From assembly GCF_017313265.1 (NCBI RefSeq), contig NZ_JAFLQZ010000003.1, positions 526,767 to 590,766 on the forward strand: DNA of 64,000 nt. Direction: 5' to 3'. Within the stretch, counting starts at the first letter, position 1, and the number at the start of each line of letters is the position of its first letter. The notes beneath the pieces are model-generated. The model was not told the origin of the DNA. It ran no database searches and worked only from the letters and a program-made list of their open reading frames with translations. Positions 1-7,642 of the stretch are shown piece after piece. Source of the DNA: Hymenobacter telluris. GTDB lineage: Bacteria; Bacteroidota; Bacteroidia; Cytophagales; Hymenobacteraceae. The translations under genes and the position numbers were made by a program.

Positions 1-844
1 AGAGGCGCATGGCATCGGCGTACGTCATGCGGGGCAGCGTCCCGATTTCCAACCCTTTCACCTCGCGGAACAGGTACTGCACCAGCCCCTCGAAAGTGTT
101 GAGGATGTCTTCCTGCTCCACAAACGACATTTCGCAGTCAATCTGCGTGAATTCCGGCTGGCGGTCGGCGCGCAGGTCTTCGTCGCGGAAGCACTTCACG
201 ATTTGGAAGTACCTATCGAAGCCCGACACCATGAGCAGCTGCTTGAACGTTTGGGGCGACTGCGGCAGGGCGTAAAACTCGCCGGGGTTCATGCGCGAGG
301 GCACCACAAAGTCGCGGGCACCTTCGGGCGTGCTTTTGATGAGCACGGGCGTTTCTACCTCAATAAACTCTTGGCCGTCGAGGTAGCGGCGGGTGGCCTG
401 GGCTACGCGGTGGCGCAGCATCAGGTTCTGGCGCACCGTGTTGCGGCGCAAGTCCAGGTAGCGGTACTTCATGCGGAGGTCGTCGCCGCCGTCGGTTTCG
501 TCTTCGATGAGGAAGGGCGGCAGTTTGGCCGGGTTGAGCACGTCAATCTTCTCCACCCGAATTTCAATGCCGCCGGTGGGCATCTTGTCGTTTTTCGAGT
601 AGCGCTCGGCCACTTTGCCGGTCACGCTCAGCACAAATTCGCGGCCCAGTTGGCGGGCTTGCTCACGCACGGCGTCGGCTTCCTGGCCTTCTTCGAGCGT
701 GAGCTGGGTGAGGCCGTACCGGTCACGCAGATCCACCCACAGAATGCCGCCTTTGTCGCGGGTGCGCTGTACCCAGCCGCAGAGCGTTACGGTTTCATTG
801 ATGTGTTCGGGGCGAAGTTCGCCGCAGGTGTGCGTCCGGAGCAT
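1..844 (-). CDS. aspS: Aspartyl-tRNA synthetase, N-terminal part (runs off left edge)
   Basis: Reading the minus strand from the ATG at 844 gives a protein beginning [19 protein letters not shown], then the OB-fold anticodon-binding domain ([20 protein letters not shown]). The class II catalytic core follows, with the motif 2 stretch [20 protein letters not shown] at about residues 215-235. The enzyme attaches aspartate to tRNA(Asp) in the cytoplasm. About 281 codons are present; the rest lies left of position 1, so only the N-terminal half is seen. The whole plus-strand frame opposite it is an antisense shadow. A GAGAGCTTAGA direct repeat sits just upstream of the start. Confidence 0.96.
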   Translation of the reverse strand, partial: MLRTHTCGELRPEHINETVTLCGWVQRTRDKGGILWVDLRDRYGLTQLTLEEGQEADAVREQARQLGREFVLSVTGKVAERYSKNDKMPTGGIEIRVEKIDVLNPAKLPPFLIEDETDGGDDLRMKYRYLDLRRNTVRQNLMLRHRVAQATRRYLDGQEFIEVETPVLIKSTPEGARDFVVPSRMNPGEFYALPQSPQTFKQLLMVSGFDRYFQIVKCFRDEDLRADRQPEFTQIDCEMSFVEQEDILNTFEGLVQYLFREVKGLEIGTLPRMTYADAMRL

Positions 845-1159
845 TTTTCGAGAGCTTAGAGGTGAGAGCTTAGAACTCAGAAAAAAGAGAAGTTATACCT
901 CAGCAGATATCTAACTTCTTTGATCTATGCTCTTAGTTCTTTTAAAGTGGCGAAGGTAAGCAGTAAAATCAGGCCTGATTTCAAATTTTGCGACCTTTGA
1001 CCAAGCATGGGTTGGGCAGCCGACCTGGCCGACCCGTTTTCCCACTTATTTTTTCAGGGTTTCGGCGCTTCCCGTGCAAATTGGTACGGAGTATGCAAAA
1101 CGCCCAACCAACCACGTTCTTCTTTCTGCCTCGACCTTCTCTTACCTCTCTAGTTTATC
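845..1159. other. Divergent intergenic region, aspS / secreted protein
   Basis: No gene is visible in these 315 bases. Near the aspS start the word GAGAGCTTAGA occurs twice in tandem (851-876), and a short hairpin AGAAGTTA...TAACTTCT lies at about 890-919. On the minus strand TACCTTCG (948-955) resembles a Bacteroidota -7 box for aspS, but its -33 spacing is loose. No convincing box was found for the plus-strand gene at 1160. Confidence 0.4.
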
Positions 1160-1612
1160 ATGAAACGCTCCGCACTTCTCGTTCTGGCTGCCACCCTGTT
1201 TTCTTTCTCCGTGCAGGCTCAGACCAAAGTAAAAACCAAAGCCAAAGCGGCTGATGGCACCGAAGTAAAAACCAAATCGAAGGCGGATGATGTGGTGCTG
1301 AACGGCCCCATCAAGCGCGTGGAAACCTTATCGGGCATCGATATTTTCCCGGCCAGCGGCGGGCAGAGCATCATGCTCAGCTTCACGCAACAGTTCACCA
1401 AGCCCGGCACGCTGGTGATGACCAACTACAAAAACCAGCCCGTGTACACCACCGCCCTCGACCCGGCCAACAACACCGGCGAGCCAGTGGACCTGGGCCG
1501 CATTCCGGCCGGCAATTACCTCATCGAAGCCAAAACCGGCAATTACGTGTACTGGAAGAAGGTGAAAGTGACTTATCCTGCCGCGCCCGTTGCCAAGAAA
1601 AAGCGCCGCTAA
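1160..1612 (+). CDS. Small secreted protein of unknown function
   Basis: 150 residues. The first 21 form a clear signal peptide (MKRSALLVLAATLFSFSVQAQ) that ends at an AQA-type cleavage site. It is followed by a lysine-rich repeat (TKVKTKAKAADGTEVKTKSK) and a compact beta-rich region with the phrase LGRIPAGNYLIEAKTGNYVYWKK. That phrase resembles the last strands of T9SS sorting or carboxypeptidase-regulatory-like beta sandwiches. The C-terminus is basic (KKKRR). I do not recognise a family. Export to the periplasm or beyond is likely; the role is unknown. Confidence 0.75.
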   Translation: MKRSALLVLAATLFSFSVQAQTKVKTKAKAADGTEVKTKSKADDVVLNGPIKRVETLSGIDIFPASGGQSIMLSFTQQFTKPGTLVMTNYKNQPVYTTALDPANNTGEPVDLGRIPAGNYLIEAKTGNYVYWKKVKVTYPAAPVAKKKRR

Positions 1613-1615
1613 ACC

Positions 1616-1694
1616 GTCATTCCGAGCAGCGCGAGGAATCTGGGTATTCTCGTTGAACGACTACACCCAAATTCTTCGCGCTGCTCGAAATGAC
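1616..1694. repeat. REP-like palindrome
   Basis: A 30-base arm beginning GTCATTCCGAGCAGCGCGAG (1616-1645) and its inverted partner (1665-1694) match at 27 of 30 positions around a 19-base loop. It lies four bases after the stop codon of the preceding gene. There is no T-tract, so it looks more like a dispersed repetitive extragenic palindrome than a simple terminator, though it may also end or protect transcripts. Confidence 0.7.
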
Positions 1695-1804
1695 AACCTT
1701 TCTTTCCACAGCTCCGAAGCTATCCGCTTCGGAGTTTTGCGTTTATCGGCTGTGGCGCCATGCGCAAGCCTAGCGCTGCATCCTGCGTACCTTTCTGCCC
1801 GCTT

Positions 1805-2371
1805 ATGAAAACCACCTTCCGTTTCTTCCTAGCTGCCCCGCTCTTGCTGGCAGTGTTGCTATTGGCCGCTTTTGCCGCGCCTAAGCTCAAAAAAACCAGT
1901 GTCAGCAAAAATATCAGCGTGGGCGTACCCGAAGGCTTCACGGCCCTACCCGATGATGGCATTGCGGTGAAATACCCGGCCCCGCGCAAGCCGCTGGCCG
2001 TGTTCAGCAACGCCAACGGCCGCGTCGATTTCAGCGTGGCCCAGAAGCCCAGCACGTTCAGCAACCGGGATTATGGTCTGCTGCTCAAAATCTACAAGGC
2101 CAGCATTCAGAACATGTATTCCAAGGTGCAGTTTCTGACCGAAGACATCCGTACCATCAACAAGCGCGACTTTGTGGTGCTGGAGTTTGTGTCGTCGGTG
2201 GCCGACAACCGCCGGGGCAGCAACCTAGCGCCCATCCGCCGCTACCAGATGGTGCAATACGCCATTGAGGGCGACCAGCTTACGGTCTTCACCTTCGTGG
2301 CCCCCGCCGACGAGCAGGCCCAGTGGCAACCCACCGCCCAGGCCGTGATGAGCAGTATTGTAATGAAGTAG
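1805..2371 (+). CDS. Secreted protein of unknown function
   Basis: The start is taken at the ATG at 1805, because from there the protein opens with a signal peptide (MKTTFRFFLAAPLLLAVLLL) cut near AFA-APK. Longer in-frame extensions upstream do not look coding. The protein has about 188 residues. After the signal comes a mixed alpha/beta domain with phrases such as VGVPEGFTALPDDGIAVKYP and VQYAIEGDQLTVFTFVAPAD. This layout resembles small periplasmic proteins that handle or sense stress, but no family could be assigned. It ends immediately before a large inverted repeat. Confidence 0.7.
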   Translation: MKTTFRFFLAAPLLLAVLLLAAFAAPKLKKTSVSKNISVGVPEGFTALPDDGIAVKYPAPRKPLAVFSNANGRVDFSVAQKPSTFSNRDYGLLLKIYKASIQNMYSKVQFLTEDIRTINKRDFVVLEFVSSVADNRRGSNLAPIRRYQMVQYAIEGDQLTVFTFVAPADEQAQWQPTAQAVMSSIVMK

Positions 2372-2384
2372 CTTGTTGGGGTCT

Positions 2385-2640
2385 TGGGGCCTCACCCCCC
2401 GCCCCCCTCTCCTAGGGGAGAGGGGGAGCCAGACGATGCAACGCAGCCGCTTCGGCTCTCGCCTCCGCAACTGCTACCGGAGATTCGCCCGAGCCATTTT
2501 TCAGCGCGCTACAGTCCTTTCAAACCATCATAATCCCTCACCAAGAGGTAGCAGTCATGCAGGCGCAAGCCGAAATGGCTGCGTTGCACTGTCCGGCTCC
2601 CCCTCTCCCCTAGGAGAGGGGGCCGGGGGGTGAGGCCCCA
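2385..2640. repeat. 256-bp inverted-repeat element
   Basis: The two ends are inverted copies. The outer 73 bases of each arm (2385-2457 and 2568-2640) match at about 66 positions, and similarity continues more weakly for another 20 bases inward (ACTGCTACC shared). Each arm holds a nested near-palindrome, CTCTCCTAGGGGAGAG. The whole can fold into one very long hairpin. It fills the gap between a secreted-protein gene and tadA, with no ORF inside. It resembles the GGGGCCTCACCCCCCGGCCC type of extragenic repeat or a MITE. Confidence 0.75.
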
Positions 2641-2658
2641 CTAAAACGTCAGCCCCTA

Positions 2659-3090
2659 ATGTCCCACGAAGAATACATGCGCGAAGCCCTGAAGCAGGCG
2701 CGGTATGCCTTTGCGGAAGAGGAAATTCCGATTGGGGCGGTAGTGGTGCTGGACAAGCAGATTATTGCGCGGGCCTACAACCAAACCGAGCGGCTGCGCG
2801 ACGTAACGGCCCACGCCGAAATGCTGGCCCTCACGGCGGCGGCCAACCACCTGGGCAACAAGTACCTCACCGACTGCACCCTCTATGTAACCGTGGAGCC
2901 CTGCGTGATGTGCGCCGGTGCATCGGCCTGGGCCCAAATCCGGCGGGTGGTGTACGGGGCCGACGAGTTGAAAGTGGGGTTTCGGCGGCACGGCAACCTG
3001 CTGCACCCCAAGGCCGAGCTGGTGCGCGGCGTACTGGCCGAAGAGTGCAGCGCCTTGATGCAGGAGTTTTTCGTGCGAAAGCGGAAATAG
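2659..3090 (+). CDS. tadA: tRNA-specific adenosine deaminase
   Basis: 143 residues with the cytidine/deoxycytidylate deaminase zinc site: H52-A-E54 (THAEMLAL region) and P81-C82-V-M-C85. E54 is the proton shuttle; H52, C82 and C85 bind zinc. The enzyme converts adenosine 34 of the tRNA(Arg) anticodon to inosine so that CGN codons can be read. The length is normal for TadA. The gene follows the 256-bp inverted repeat by 18 bases, and the promoter for the next gene overlaps its 3' end. Confidence 0.95.
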   Translation: MSHEEYMREALKQARYAFAEEEIPIGAVVVLDKQIIARAYNQTERLRDVTAHAEMLALTAAANHLGNKYLTDCTLYVTVEPCVMCAGASAWAQIRRVVYGADELKVGFRRHGNLLHPKAELVRGVLAEECSALMQEFFVRKRK

Positions 3091-3100
3091 GCTACTTTTG
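3069..3100 (+). promoter_or_regulatory. Promoter of superoxide dismutase gene
   Basis: TTTC (3069-3072), 20 bases, then TACTTTTG (3093-3100), a full match to the Bacteroidota -7 box TAnnTTTG. It overlaps the end of tadA and implies a leader of about 65-70 bases. Confidence 0.55.
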
Positions 3101-3173
3101 GCCGCTCCCGTAACCCTAGCCGGGGTGCGGTGGTTATAGTACCCGGAACGTTCCACCTTATAAACCCAACATC

Positions 3174-3782
3174 ATGGCTTTCGAACTGCCCCAACTTCCT
3201 TACGCCTACGACGCCCTGGAGCCGCACATTGATGCGCAAACCATGGAAATCCACCATACCAAGCACCATCAGGCCTACGTAACCAACCTGAACAATGCCA
3301 TTGCCGGTACGGAGCTGGAAGGCAAAAGCCTCGAAGATTTGATGCAGAACATTGCCTCGGCCCCCGCAGCCGTACGCAACAACGGTGGCGGCCACTGGAA
3401 CCACTCGCTGTTCTGGACCATCCTCGGCCCGAACGGGGGCGGTGAGCCAACCGGCGCCGTTGGTGAAGCCATCAATGCGGCTTTCGGCAGCTACGAGAAA
3501 TTCAAGGAAGAATTCACCAAGGCGGCCACCACGCGCTTCGGCTCGGGCTGGGCGTGGCTGTGCAAGCAGGCTGACGGCTCGGTGAAAATCTGCTCGACTC
3601 CCAACCAGGACAACCCCCTGATGCCCGACGCTGGCTGCTCCGGCACGCCCGTATTGGGCCTCGACGTGTGGGAGCACGCCTACTACCTGAAATACCAGAA
3701 CCGCCGCCCCGACTACATTGCGGCCTTCTACAACGCCATCAACTGGGACGAGGTGAACAAGCGCTTCGCTGCTGCTGCTTAG
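3174..3782 (+). CDS. sodA: Superoxide dismutase, Mn/Fe family (Mn-type signature)
   Basis: 202 residues covering the N-terminal hairpin domain (H27 in EIHHTKHH) and the C-terminal alpha/beta domain with the metal motif DVWEHAYY. The enzyme dismutates superoxide to oxygen and peroxide. The second-sphere residues point to manganese: a glycine in [10 protein letters not shown] and the glutamine in NQDNPLM, positions where iron enzymes usually carry a different Gln arrangement. A cambialistic enzyme cannot be excluded. No signal peptide is present, so it is cytoplasmic. It has its own promoter and a strong terminator and is probably transcribed alone. Confidence 0.95.
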   Translation: MAFELPQLPYAYDALEPHIDAQTMEIHHTKHHQAYVTNLNNAIAGTELEGKSLEDLMQNIASAPAAVRNNGGGHWNHSLFWTILGPNGGGEPTGAVGEAINAAFGSYEKFKEEFTKAATTRFGSGWAWLCKQADGSVKICSTPNQDNPLMPDAGCSGTPVLGLDVWEHAYYLKYQNRRPDYIAAFYNAINWDEVNKRFAAAA

Positions 3783-3810
3783 TGCTAGCTCACTGAATTT
3801 ATTGGCACAC

Positions 3811-3846
3811 AAAAAAACCTCTGCCGTAGCGGCAGAGGTTTTTTTG
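3811..3846 (+). terminator. Rho-independent terminator after sodA
   Basis: Perfect 10-bp stem ACCTCTGCCG/CGGCAGAGGT with loop TAG, preceded by A7 and followed by T7, so it could work in both directions. Confidence 0.9.
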
Positions 3847-3967
3847 TATCTGGCGGTCTTTGCAAGCGTTGTGGAACAAGCTAACGGCTTCAACCGGCGG
3901 CAACCGGAAGCCAGTTTTGTGGCTATTCGCAGGAATCCTTTTCCTCTGCCACGTTTCCTATTTTACT

Positions 3968-3975
3968 TATCTTTG
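3968..3975 (+). promoter_or_regulatory. Candidate -7 box for the permease gene
   Basis: TATCTTTG matches TAnnTTTG exactly. The nearest T-rich -33 candidate (TTTTC at 3939-3943) is slightly too far away. It would give a leader of about 180 bases. Confidence 0.35.
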
Positions 3976-4158
3976 AAGGCCCGGTCCGCGCAAGTGGCCG
4001 GGTTGTTCTTTTTTCACGTCTTCTCACTTCTTTTCAAAGCCGCTGGCACTGGTTTTTGGCCTTTAGCTACTGGTGAGTGGCGCGTACGTTTCCTAAGATG
4101 GATGTGCTTACTGCCGGGCAGCACGCAACCAATCTGTTTCATTTTAAAGCTTCACTGC

Positions 4159-5436
4159 ATGAATACCAAGCTGCGCCTCATTGTCCTGAGCTTTCTACAG
4201 TTCTTCATCTGGGGCTCGTGGCTGATAACTATTGGGGCGTATTGGTTTCAAACCAAGCAATGGTCGGGCGCCCAGTTCGGGGCTATTTTCTCGACGATGG
4301 GCATTGCCTCGATTTTTATGCCTTCCCTGATGGGCATTGTGGCCGACAAGTATATGAATGCCGAGAAACTGTACGGCATCCTTCATATCCTGGGAGGCAT
4401 TGTGCTGTTCACCGTGCCGCTGGTTACGGACCCCGGCACCATGTTCTGGGTGATGCTGCTGAACATGATTTTCTACATGCCTACGCTGGCCCTCAGCATT
4501 GCGGTGTCGTATTACGTGCTCAAAAGCCGCGGCGGCGACATCGTGCGGGACTATCCACCCATCCGCGTGTGGGGCACAGTGGGCTTTATTGTGGCCATGT
4601 GGACGGTGAGCTTGCTGGGCTTCGAGAAATCAGCCAACCAGTTTTACGTAGCAGCCGCAGCGGCTATTCTGTTGGGTTTCTACTCCTTCACGCTGCCCAA
4701 GTGCCCACCAACCGCCAAAGACACGCCAAGCCGCTCCCTGATTGACGTGTTAGGCCTGAAGTCGTTTGCTTTGCTGCGCGATACTAAGATGCTGACGTTC
4801 TTTTTATTCGCTATGCTACTGGGTGCGGCCTTGCAGCTTACCAACGCCTATGGCGACACCTTCCTGCACGATTTCGACAAGGTACCAGCCTATCAGGACA
4901 CCATTGCGGTGAAGTATCCAGCCATCATCATGTCGATTTCTCAGATTTCTGAGACGTTATTCATTTTGGCTATTCCTTTCTTTCTGCGCCGCTTTGGCAT
5001 CAAGCAGGTGATGTTCTTCAGCATGATTGCCTGGGTGCTACGCTTCGGATTATTTGCATACGGCAACCCCGGTGACGGCCTCTGGATGATTATCCTCTCG
5101 TGCATCGTGTACGGCATGGCCTTCGACTTCTTCAATATCTCCGGTTCGTTGTTCGTCGAAAGCCAGACGGCGCCTTCCATCCGGGCCAGTGCGCAGGGCT
5201 TGTTTATGATGATGACCAATGGCTTCGGGGCCGTGCTGGGCAGCTCGTTGAGCGGCATCATCATCCAGCAGTATTTCACCAACGCCGACCAAAGCAAAGA
5301 CTGGCACAGCATCTGGATAACCTTTGCTTTGTACGCCCTGGTTATTGCCGTGCTGTTTGTCGTCCTGTTTAAGCACGAACACAACCCGCAAGCTGCGCAA
5401 GACCCATACGCCGAGCCGCAGCTGGCCGCCGAATAG
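4159..5436 (+). CDS. MFS nucleoside permease (NupG/XapB type)
   Basis: 425 residues from the ATG at 4159 (MNTKLRLIVLSFLQFFIWGS). There are about twelve hydrophobic segments. The opening phrase FFIWGSWLITIGAYW and GIVADKYMNAEKLYGILHI are typical of the nucleoside:H+ symporter branch of the major facilitator superfamily. It likely brings nucleosides across the inner membrane in exchange for proton entry. The gene stands alone, with its own candidate promoter and a hairpin downstream. Substrate specificity cannot be read from the sequence. Confidence 0.85.
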   Translation: MNTKLRLIVLSFLQFFIWGSWLITIGAYWFQTKQWSGAQFGAIFSTMGIASIFMPSLMGIVADKYMNAEKLYGILHILGGIVLFTVPLVTDPGTMFWVMLLNMIFYMPTLALSIAVSYYVLKSRGGDIVRDYPPIRVWGTVGFIVAMWTVSLLGFEKSANQFYVAAAAAILLGFYSFTLPKCPPTAKDTPSRSLIDVLGLKSFALLRDTKMLTFFLFAMLLGAALQLTNAYGDTFLHDFDKVPAYQDTIAVKYPAIIMSISQISETLFILAIPFFLRRFGIKQVMFFSMIAWVLRFGLFAYGNPGDGLWMIILSCIVYGMAFDFFNISGSLFVESQTAPSIRASAQGLFMMMTNGFGAVLGSSLSGIIIQQYFTNADQSKDWHSIWITFALYALVIAVLFVVLFKHEHNPQAAQDPYAEPQLAAE

Positions 5437-5468
5437 ATTTTCCCTTACTGCCGCTAAGGCAGTTGCCC

Positions 5469-5530
5469 GAACGATACTGCGGACTGTAGAAAGCGCACTT
5501 ATTGCCTTCTACAGTCCGCAGTATTCGTTT
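5469..5530. repeat. Long hairpin after the permease gene
   Basis: ATACTGCGGACTGTAGAA and its inverse form a perfect 18-bp stem around a loop of about 17 bases, extended by CGAACG/CGTTT with one bulge. There is no long T-tract, so it could be a terminator or an extragenic palindrome. Confidence 0.6.
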
Positions 5531-5575
5531 AAAAGAACTGGTTTGGTTCGAGGTTTTCACTGAACTTACGGCCCT

Positions 5576-6679
5576 ATGGAATCAACCCCGCCCCCAGTGG
5601 GCTCTTTCAACCTTTCCGCGGTCTTTTCCTACCAGGAATTCCAGCCCATAAACTGGTTTTATACCACGTTCGGCGTGTTGCCGCGACGCGAAATTTATCA
5701 GCTGGTTTCCGCCGAAGCTCGCCAGACTGTTTTGGATACTTTGGCCGTAAGCCACGACCTGAACGCAGCTACTGTAGTGCATTCCGTTTACTTAGAGCAA
5801 ACCGGCAAAGCTCCCGAGTGGCATTACCACGCCTTATCGCTAGGGCCACATATGTTGCTTTGGTTTTCTGATGGTGACACCTACGGCGACCAAGGCGCTC
5901 AACTGTTATATTCCCCTAGCACCGATGCAGACTTACTGGCCCAGGCTCGGGCTGCGCTGGCGGCACAGCTTGGTACTGGCCAATTGGAACGCCAGCGTAT
6001 TCAGGTGCTTCGGCTAGCGAATAAAGACCTGGAATTCTCGCCGCTGCCGCTCAAGATTCCGGCGCTTGACTTAGCCACGCACTACAACGACGACCTGCTA
6101 CCGGCACACGAGGCCATTGTGAGCCGCCTGCAAAAGCCCGACGACAAGGGCCTGGTAATTCTGCACGGCCCGCCCGGCACCGGCAAAACCAGTTACATCC
6201 GGCACCTGTGCGGCCTCACCGACAAGCCCAAGCTGTTCATTCCGCCCAACCTGGCCGTGCGCATCGCCGACCCCGAATTTATCAACCTGCTCCACGACAA
6301 CACCAATTCCATCCTCATCATTGAGGATGCCGAAGAACTGCTGGCTAAGCGCGACGGGCACGGCGGTAACGCCGTCAGCAACCTGCTCAACCTCTCCGAC
6401 GGCCTGCTCTCCGACGGGTTCCACATCCAGATTATCTGCACCTTCAACGCCGATATAGCCCGCATCGACAAGGCTCTGTTGCGGAAAGGCCGCCTGATTG
6501 CCTCCTACAACTTCGAGCCGCTCACGCAACCGAAAGCGCAGGACTTGGCCATTAGCCTAAACCAAAGCAAGCCTATCACCGAGCCTACCACGCTAGCCGA
6601 CATCTATAACCGCGAAGAGCAGGTGTTCACCAGTGAGCCCAAAAGCACGGGCCGTATCGGCTTCGGGCAGCCCCGCTAG
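5576..6679 (+). CDS. AAA+ family ATPase with unassigned N-terminal domain
   Basis: 367 residues. The C-terminal half is an AAA+ module: Walker A GPPGTGKT (198-205), Walker B SILIIEDAEE (245-254), a sensor-1 asparagine in CTFNAD (291), and arginines in ALLRKGR (303, 306) in the arginine-finger region. The first 180 residues are not a domain I know; they contain many aromatic residues (PINWFYTTFGVLPRREIYQL) and may bind a partner or substrate. ATP-driven remodelling is likely but the target is unknown. No partner gene is adjacent. It ends with a strong terminator. Confidence 0.85.
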   Translation: MESTPPPVGSFNLSAVFSYQEFQPINWFYTTFGVLPRREIYQLVSAEARQTVLDTLAVSHDLNAATVVHSVYLEQTGKAPEWHYHALSLGPHMLLWFSDGDTYGDQGAQLLYSPSTDADLLAQARAALAAQLGTGQLERQRIQVLRLANKDLEFSPLPLKIPALDLATHYNDDLLPAHEAIVSRLQKPDDKGLVILHGPPGTGKTSYIRHLCGLTDKPKLFIPPNLAVRIADPEFINLLHDNTNSILIIEDAEELLAKRDGHGGNAVSNLLNLSDGLLSDGFHIQIICTFNADIARIDKALLRKGRLIASYNFEPLTQPKAQDLAISLNQSKPITEPTTLADIYNREEQVFTSEPKSTGRIGFGQPR

Positions 6680-6727
6680 AGCGTTAGCATAAAAAAGGTC
6701 TATAAAGAGTTTGTTTGCAGTAAATAC

Positions 6728-6762
6728 AAAACCCCGCTCTACAGCCTGTAGAGCGGGGTTTT
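6728..6762. terminator. Terminator after the AAA+ ATPase gene
   Basis: Perfect 16-bp stem AAAACCCCGCTCTACA/TGTAGAGCGGGGTTTT with a GCC loop. It lies between convergent genes and is built to act in both directions. Confidence 0.85.
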
Positions 6763-6805
6763 GCAATAAAGCAGGCTATAAAACTTGAAAGGAGAAACTA
6801 AAAAT

Positions 6806-6878
6806 CAGTTCTAAGCTGCACCCGTTCAAGTTTTACATTCAGCCCATCAAGCAAGTCGTGAGCTTAAGCTTAGAACTG
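6806..6878. repeat. Inverted repeat overlapping the ndk stop codon
   Basis: CAGTTCTAAGCT (6806-6817) and its exact inverse (6867-6878) are 49 bases apart. The right copy, read on the minus strand, contains the last two ndk codons and its stop (CAG TTC TAA). The same word, GCTTAGAACT, occurs before aspS. Confidence 0.6.
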
Positions 6879-7289
6879 CTCGTCGGGGCCGAAAAAGAAG
6901 CTGCCTTCGATTTGGGCGTTTTCGTCGGAGTCGGAACCATGTACGGCGTTGGCTTCGATGCTCTTGGCGTACTTCTTCCGGATGGTGCCTTCGGCCGCCT
7001 GTGCGGGGTTGGTGGCACCGATGAGCGTGCGGAAATCAGCTACGGCGTTGTCTTTCTCCAGAATGGCAGCCACGATGGGGCCCGACGACATATACTTTAC
7101 CAGGTCGCCGTAGAAAGGACGCTCTTTGTGCACTTCGTAGAACTGGCCGGCGCGCTCGGCGGTCAGCAACACTTTCTTCAGGGCAACAATGCGGAAACCA
7201 CCCGCTTCGATCATGCTCAGAATACCACCAATGTGGTTTTCCTGCGTGGCGTCGGGCTTAATCATGGTGAACGTGCGGTTCGTGGCCAT
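6870..7289 (-). CDS. ndk: Nucleoside diphosphate kinase
   Basis: 139 residues, the usual length. The opening TFTMIKPDA and the active-site phrase NAVHGSDS with the phosphohistidine H117 are diagnostic. It transfers gamma-phosphate from ATP to other NDPs and so balances nucleotide pools in the cytoplasm. The gene is single, divergent from nrnA, and preceded by a TACTTTTG -7 box at 7353-7360. Confidence 0.97.
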   Translation of the reverse strand: MATNRTFTMIKPDATQENHIGGILSMIEAGGFRIVALKKVLLTAERAGQFYEVHKERPFYGDLVKYMSSGPIVAAILEKDNAVADFRTLIGATNPAQAAEGTIRKKYAKSIEANAVHGSDSDENAQIEGSFFFGPDEQF

Positions 7290-7352
7290 CTTCTTCTATA
7301 GGTTGGGGTTAGAGGGATTCCTGTATGGGGAAGCGCAAGAAGTTTGCGGGCG

Positions 7353-7360
7353 CAAAAGTA
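7353..7360 (-). promoter_or_regulatory. -7 box of ndk
   Basis: On the minus strand this reads TACTTTTG, an exact TAnnTTTG match, about 64 bases before the ndk ATG. No good -33 box is seen at the expected distance. Confidence 0.45.
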
Positions 7361-7558
7361 GAGGGTTTGGGCGGGAAGTTGCTAGCTGCAACCAAAGTTG
7401 CGCTTAAACCTTGCGTTATTTCCTAGCCGCTGGCACCCTGTATCGGCTTGCCAAAGCTGTGCTGTTCCTAGCCAGTGCTTCATGGCTGAGCGGCCAGCGC
7501 TGTAGCAGGCATTATATCTCGCCAATTCCGGGTGCAATTGCACCAAACCCAAAGCTGT

Positions 7559-7590
7559 TTTGTTGGAACCCAGAATATTTCCGACTTTTG
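7559..7590 (+). promoter_or_regulatory. Promoter of nrnA
   Basis: TTTG (7559-7562), 20 bases, then GACTTTTG (7583-7590), seven of eight positions of the Bacteroidota -7 box. Confidence 0.45.
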
Positions 7591-7642
7591 CCGCCTTGCT
7601 CCCGGCATAAATTCCCGAATTTCAGCCACCTATCAGTAGGCA

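Larger units (their letters stand above)
3783..4158. other. Gap between sodA and the permease gene
   Basis: The gap holds the sodA terminator (3811-3846) and a perfect -7 box, TATCTTTG, at 3968-3975. No ORF in this stretch looks coding; the open frame that extends the permease upstream through it includes the terminator and is rejected. Confidence 0.6.
7290..7642. other. Divergent intergenic region ndk / nrnA
   Basis: 353 bases with no coding ORF. It holds a minus-strand -7 box for ndk and a plus-strand promoter for nrnA, described separately. No riboswitch or tRNA fold was recognised by eye. Confidence 0.5.

Noticed and set aside
203..859. 218-residue open frame on the plus strand
   Set aside because: It is antisense to aspS, whose minus-strand frame has clear family motifs; the plus frame is a high-GC shadow.
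3802..4158. In-frame N-terminal extension of the permease gene
   Set aside because: It would begin inside the sodA terminator, and the translation looks random; the conserved N-terminus starts at 4159.
7290..7642. Riboswitch or tRNA in the ndk-nrnA gap
   Set aside because: No cloverleaf and no known riboswitch core could be recognised; only promoter-like boxes were seen.
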